Part shown: positions 63,338 through 64,000 of the stretch, in pieces | Layout: every line of letters starts with the position of its first letter | Numbering within the stretch: the first letter of the stretch is position 1 | DNA from: Schizochytrium sp. TIO01 | Lineage: Eukaryota > Sar > Bigyra > Thraustochytrida > Thraustochytriidae | Reading direction: 5' to 3' | DNA: 64,000 nt | Assembly (NCBI GenBank): GCA_004764695.1 | Contig: SMSO01000035.1 | Coordinates: forward strand, 3,353,040 to 3,417,039 | Translations under genes and position numbers: made by a program | Notes under the pieces: model-generated | Database searches by the model: none | Told to the model about the DNA's origin: nothing | The model's input: the letters and a program-made list of their open reading frames with translations, nothing else

Positions 63338-64000
63338 ATGTTTGGCTGGTCCATCAGAACAAGCGGTGCTGCGTCGCAGAGTGGTCGCGTTGCTCCCGGA
63401 GACGGTGGCGGAAAGTACTCTGTCGTGCCCCAGGACCATGAAACGGGCCACATCATGAACCGGCCGAAGCATAAATTGCACCACTTCGGCCTTTGTGGAT
63501 GGAGTAGATGACACGCGCCTCACCCGATCGATGCGCATCCACCGCATCCTGTTGCTCTTCGTTTACCCTGTTTTACTGGCTGTGCTTGTGATTGCCGGAT
63601 TCTGTGTATCAATCTACGAACACACAACATGTCTTCCAGTTTCACACTACTCTGTTGTCCAAACGAACTTTAGCAGTCGTTTGGGTGAAGCGCTGGGACA
63701 GACAGTGCCAACACCTTCTTCGGCTCCCACGCCGTCGCCCGTCTGTGGCGGAAGCACCACCCGCACCGAGTCCCGTGTCATCATAATCTTCATCTTCATC
63801 TTCATCTTCTGCTGGGGCCATGGCTGACGAGTCCTATGGAGACGATTCTACCAGCAGCAGCAGCGGCAGTTCAATTGATGGCAGTCTCTCAAGCTCTGCG
63901 CTGGGGACTGAATATTCAGAGGAATACTCCCTCAAACCAGGCCAGGTTATTTTAGGCTCGGAGACTGTTCCGGACTACTACGAAAGCTTGGAGGGCAAGC
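63338..64000 (+). CDS. Membrane protein gene cut by the right edge (partial, structure uncertain)
   Basis: Coding-looking pieces in three frames run off the window. The first opens at ATG 63338 (MFGWSIRTSG, ending after HHFGLC). A second frame holds one clear transmembrane helix (about 63555-63620, LLLFVYPVLLAVLVIAGFCVSIY). A third frame from about 63790 holds a Ser run then acidic Ser-rich sequence (MADESYGDDS, at 63820) open to the end of the window. An exon-intron structure or indels must connect them; I could not choose splice sites with confidence. It looks like a single-pass or N-terminally anchored membrane protein with a disordered acidic domain. The family is unknown. Confidence 0.4.

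Noticed and set aside
1-64000. CRISPR arrays, bacterial operons or ribosome binding sites
   Set aside because: The window is eukaryotic nuclear DNA; repeats seen are microsatellites and minisatellites without spacer structure.

Overview
This is nuclear DNA of a eukaryote. Cytosolic ribosomal protein S18, a mitochondrial twin-CX9C protein, a USE1 SNARE and a Fused-type kinase are encoded by widely spaced single genes with few GT-AG introns, several with TACTAAC branch sites. STK36/Fused and CCDC17-like genes suggest an organism that builds cilia or flagella. A nitrile hydratase alpha gene and a Crinkler-like nuclease-kinase would fit a free-living protist, perhaps a stramenopile such as a labyrinthulomycete. 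That placement is a guess; no direct taxonomic marker is present.

Layout: 3.0-4.5 kb bHLH regulator (+). 5.8-6.2 kb HINT nucleotide hydrolase (+). 7.0-7.7 kb histidine phosphatase (+). 8.4-9.5 kb CHCHD2/10-like protein (-, one intron). 9.5-13.8 kb a non-coding stretch crowded with microsatellites. 13.8-14.7 kb USE1 SNARE (+). 15.0-19.9 kb a giant acidic SAP-domain protein with 24-residue repeats (-). 21.7-22.7 kb a seven-helix membrane protein (-). 24.5-25.7 kb RPS18 (-, three exons). 27.2-28.6 kb a coiled-coil protein with RPxSA motifs (-), divergent from a 1934-residue CCDC17-like protein (+, 29.4-35.2 kb). 35.6-37.4 kb RIO1 kinase (-). 40.1-41.8 kb FAD amine oxidase (+). 41.8-45.5 kb gene-free DNA with a 119-bp triplicated repeat. 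45.5-46.9 kb a secreted cysteine-rich protein (+) whose reading frame requires a 2-nt microexon. 47.6-48.3 kb nitrile hydratase alpha (-) interrupted by an in-frame TAG. 49.3-55.0 kb STK36/Fused (+) with a probable 1-nt indel. 55.7-57.2 kb endonuclease/exonuclease/phosphatase-family protein (+). 57.5-58.4 kb ankyrin-coiled-coil protein (-). 59.5-60.2 kb a broken ORF. 60.4-62.6 kb a nuclease-kinase gene in three frames (-). The right edge cuts a membrane protein gene.

The genes are mostly unrelated housekeeping and signalling functions. The one theme is cilia/centriole biology (STK36, CCDC17-like, the RPxSA coiled-coil protein, possibly the ankyrin-coiled-coil protein). The best leads are the 2-nt microexon, the amber-interrupted nitrile hydratase and the multi-frame nuclease-kinase. 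All gene models are from reading the sequence alone; splice sites are predictions.
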